From: Thermogemmata fonticola
GTDB lineage: Bacteria; Planctomycetota; Planctomycetia; Gemmatales; Gemmataceae
Direction: 5' to 3'
NCBI RefSeq assembly: GCF_013694095.1
Contig: NZ_JACEFB010000002.1
Span: 434,001-498,000 of the forward strand
DNA: 64,000 bases
In this document: in pieces, positions 63,086 to 64,000 of the stretch
How the letters are laid out: each line of letters starts with the position of its first letter
Position numbering within the stretch: position 1 is the first letter of the stretch
Notes under the pieces: model-generated
Database searches by the model: none
What the model saw: the letters and a program-made list of their open reading frames with translations, nothing else
Told to the model about the DNA's origin: nothing
Translations under genes and position numbers: made by a program

Positions 63086-64000
63086 ATGAAACGGGGATGG
63101 AGACGGTGGGCCACGGTGATCAAGACTGTGCTGGCAGCGGCTATCGTGGTCGGCGTGGCCCGGCAATTTGTTCGTATCCTGGCGGATGCGGCCTGGCAGC
63201 AGGCTGGAGGGATTCCTCGCTGGGAATTGCTGCCGCTGGTGGGACTGTTGTATTTGGCGGCGCATACCTGTTGGGGAAGCTTCTGGGTGCGGCTGTTGCG
63301 CGAACAGGGGGTGGAGGTGAGCTGGTATGCAGGGTTGCGCTGCTACTTTGTCAGCCAGTTCGGGAAGTATGTACCGGGAAAGGCGTGGGTGATCCTGCTG
63401 CGGGTGGGAATGTTGCGGCAGGGCGGGGCGCCGGCGATGGCGGTCGCTATGACGGCGACCTATGAGACTCTGGCGAGCATGGGAGCCGGAGCGCTTGTGG
63501 CCGTGCTTTGCTTGCCGTTTGTCGGGGTGCTGCCGGTGGAGGTGGCCGGGCGATGGGGGTGGTTCCTCCTGGTGGCTGCTTTGCCGGCAGGTCTAGCTCT
63601 GCTGCACCGTACGCTGCACAGGTGGCTGCGGCAACGCGGGACGGCGGCCACGGCCGCGGCTCCTTCGTGGTTCCTCCTCGTCCAGGGAACCTTCCACGGC
63701 GTGCTCGGCTGGTTGCTACTTGGCCTGAGCCTGGGCCTGCTCCTGGAAGCGATGCAACCGGGGGGGGATTGGACCGGCTCGCGGGCGCTCGCTGTGTTGG
63801 GGGCGGTGGCGCTGGCCTATGTGGCGGGTTTTGTCGTTCTGGTTACGCCGGGGGGGCTGGGCGTGCGCGAATGGGTGCTGTTGCACACCCTGCCGCCTGT
63901 ACTGGCGCAAGCCGATACTTCCCCAACGGTCCTGGCGGCTTTGGCAGCCCTGTACCTGCGATTGATCTGGACGGTCGCGGAGGTAATCTGTGCCGCCTTG
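63086..64000 (+). CDS. Lysylphosphatidylglycerol synthase TM region / UPF0104-type membrane protein (3' end outside window)
   Basis: Translating from the ATG at 63086 gives 305 codons without a stop to the window end. There are about eight hydrophobic segments. Conserved family features are FVSQFGKYVPGKAWVILLR in the middle and VTPGGLGVREW near the visible C-terminal part. The family includes the membrane domain of MprF and related lipid flippase-like proteins, plus several glycolipid-related transporters. The precise substrate is unknown. The start codon has no strong ribosome site. It is divergent from the radical SAM gene. Confidence 0.85.
   Translation, partial: MKRGWRRWATVIKTVLAAAIVVGVARQFVRILADAAWQQAGGIPRWELLPLVGLLYLAAHTCWGSFWVRLLREQGVEVSWYAGLRCYFVSQFGKYVPGKAWVILLRVGMLRQGGAPAMAVAMTATYETLASMGAGALVAVLCLPFVGVLPVEVAGRWGWFLLVAALPAGLALLHRTLHRWLRQRGTAATAAAPSWFLLVQGTFHGVLGWLLLGLSLGLLLEAMQPGGDWTGSRALAVLGAVALAYVAGFVVLVTPGGLGVREWVLLHTLPPVLAQADTSPTVLAALAALYLRLIWTVAEVICAAL

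Noticed and set aside
1-64000. Search for tRNA or rRNA genes, insertion sequences and phage genes
   Set aside because: No T-loop-like clusters, rRNA motifs, transposase or integrase motifs were seen by eye; a weak tRNA could still be missed without a dedicated scan.

Overview
The window looks like a chromosome segment of a Gemmataceae-type planctomycete. The sequence supports this with very large secreted proteins of no recognisable family, a TIGR03000-type domain protein, an ECF sigma factor next to a giant zinc-finger (ZAS) anti-sigma-like membrane protein, a zinc-ribbon/TM/beta-propeller protein, Uma2-type genes, and Gram-negative envelope genes (kdsB). The placement is inferred from gene content and could not be tested by a search. 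No insertion sequence, phage, CRISPR array, tRNA or rRNA operon was seen.

Layout. 0-9 kb: a truncated CDS end, a TPR protein, lexA (-) facing trpD (+), rnpB (-), ribF, a NifU-like scaffold, a TIM-barrel isomerase, a DUF4198 protein and an M24 peptidase-like protein that has lost its metal ligands. 9-12 kb: an arginase-family enzyme, a small secreted protein and a Uma2 gene broken by one in-frame TAA. 12-20 kb: two giant secreted/membrane proteins (1168 and 1502 aa) in a two-gene operon. 20-30.8 kb: a GT87 glycosyltransferase, clpS, an ECF sigma factor, a 1433-aa ZAS/alpha-2-macroglobulin-like protein, a TIGR03000 protein, a DUF2267 protein and an HPF-cold-shock fusion. 30.8-38.3 kb: PutA, a Ser/Thr kinase (divergent from putA, sharing a repeat-rich intergenic region), a hydrolase-fold protein without its serine, cysC and a lipoprotein. 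38.7-48 kb: a WD40 protein with near-identical 126-bp repeats, a ROK kinase, an inositol-monophosphatase-family enzyme, a cupredoxin, pyrG, kdsB and a small HTH protein. 48-64 kb: an RpoD-like sigma factor, a CarH-like MerR/B12 regulator, a chorismate-lyase-like protein, an M20 peptidase, a sialidase-like protein, three unknown secreted or membrane proteins, a radical SAM protein and a flippase-like membrane protein cut by the window end.

The genes are a mix of housekeeping functions (SOS control, tryptophan, flavin, CTP, Kdo, proline and sulfate activation, RNase P) and lineage-specific envelope and signalling proteins. The strongest candidate for an undescribed system is the block at 23.0-29.2 kb. 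There a sigma factor is followed by a protein that joins a cytoplasmic ZAS-type zinc finger, a membrane span and a long macroglobulin-like periplasmic region. That architecture would let an envelope event control transcription. Other leads are the giant operon at 12-20 kb, the operator-like repeats upstream of the kinase and of the second sigma factor, and several enzyme folds that have lost catalytic residues.
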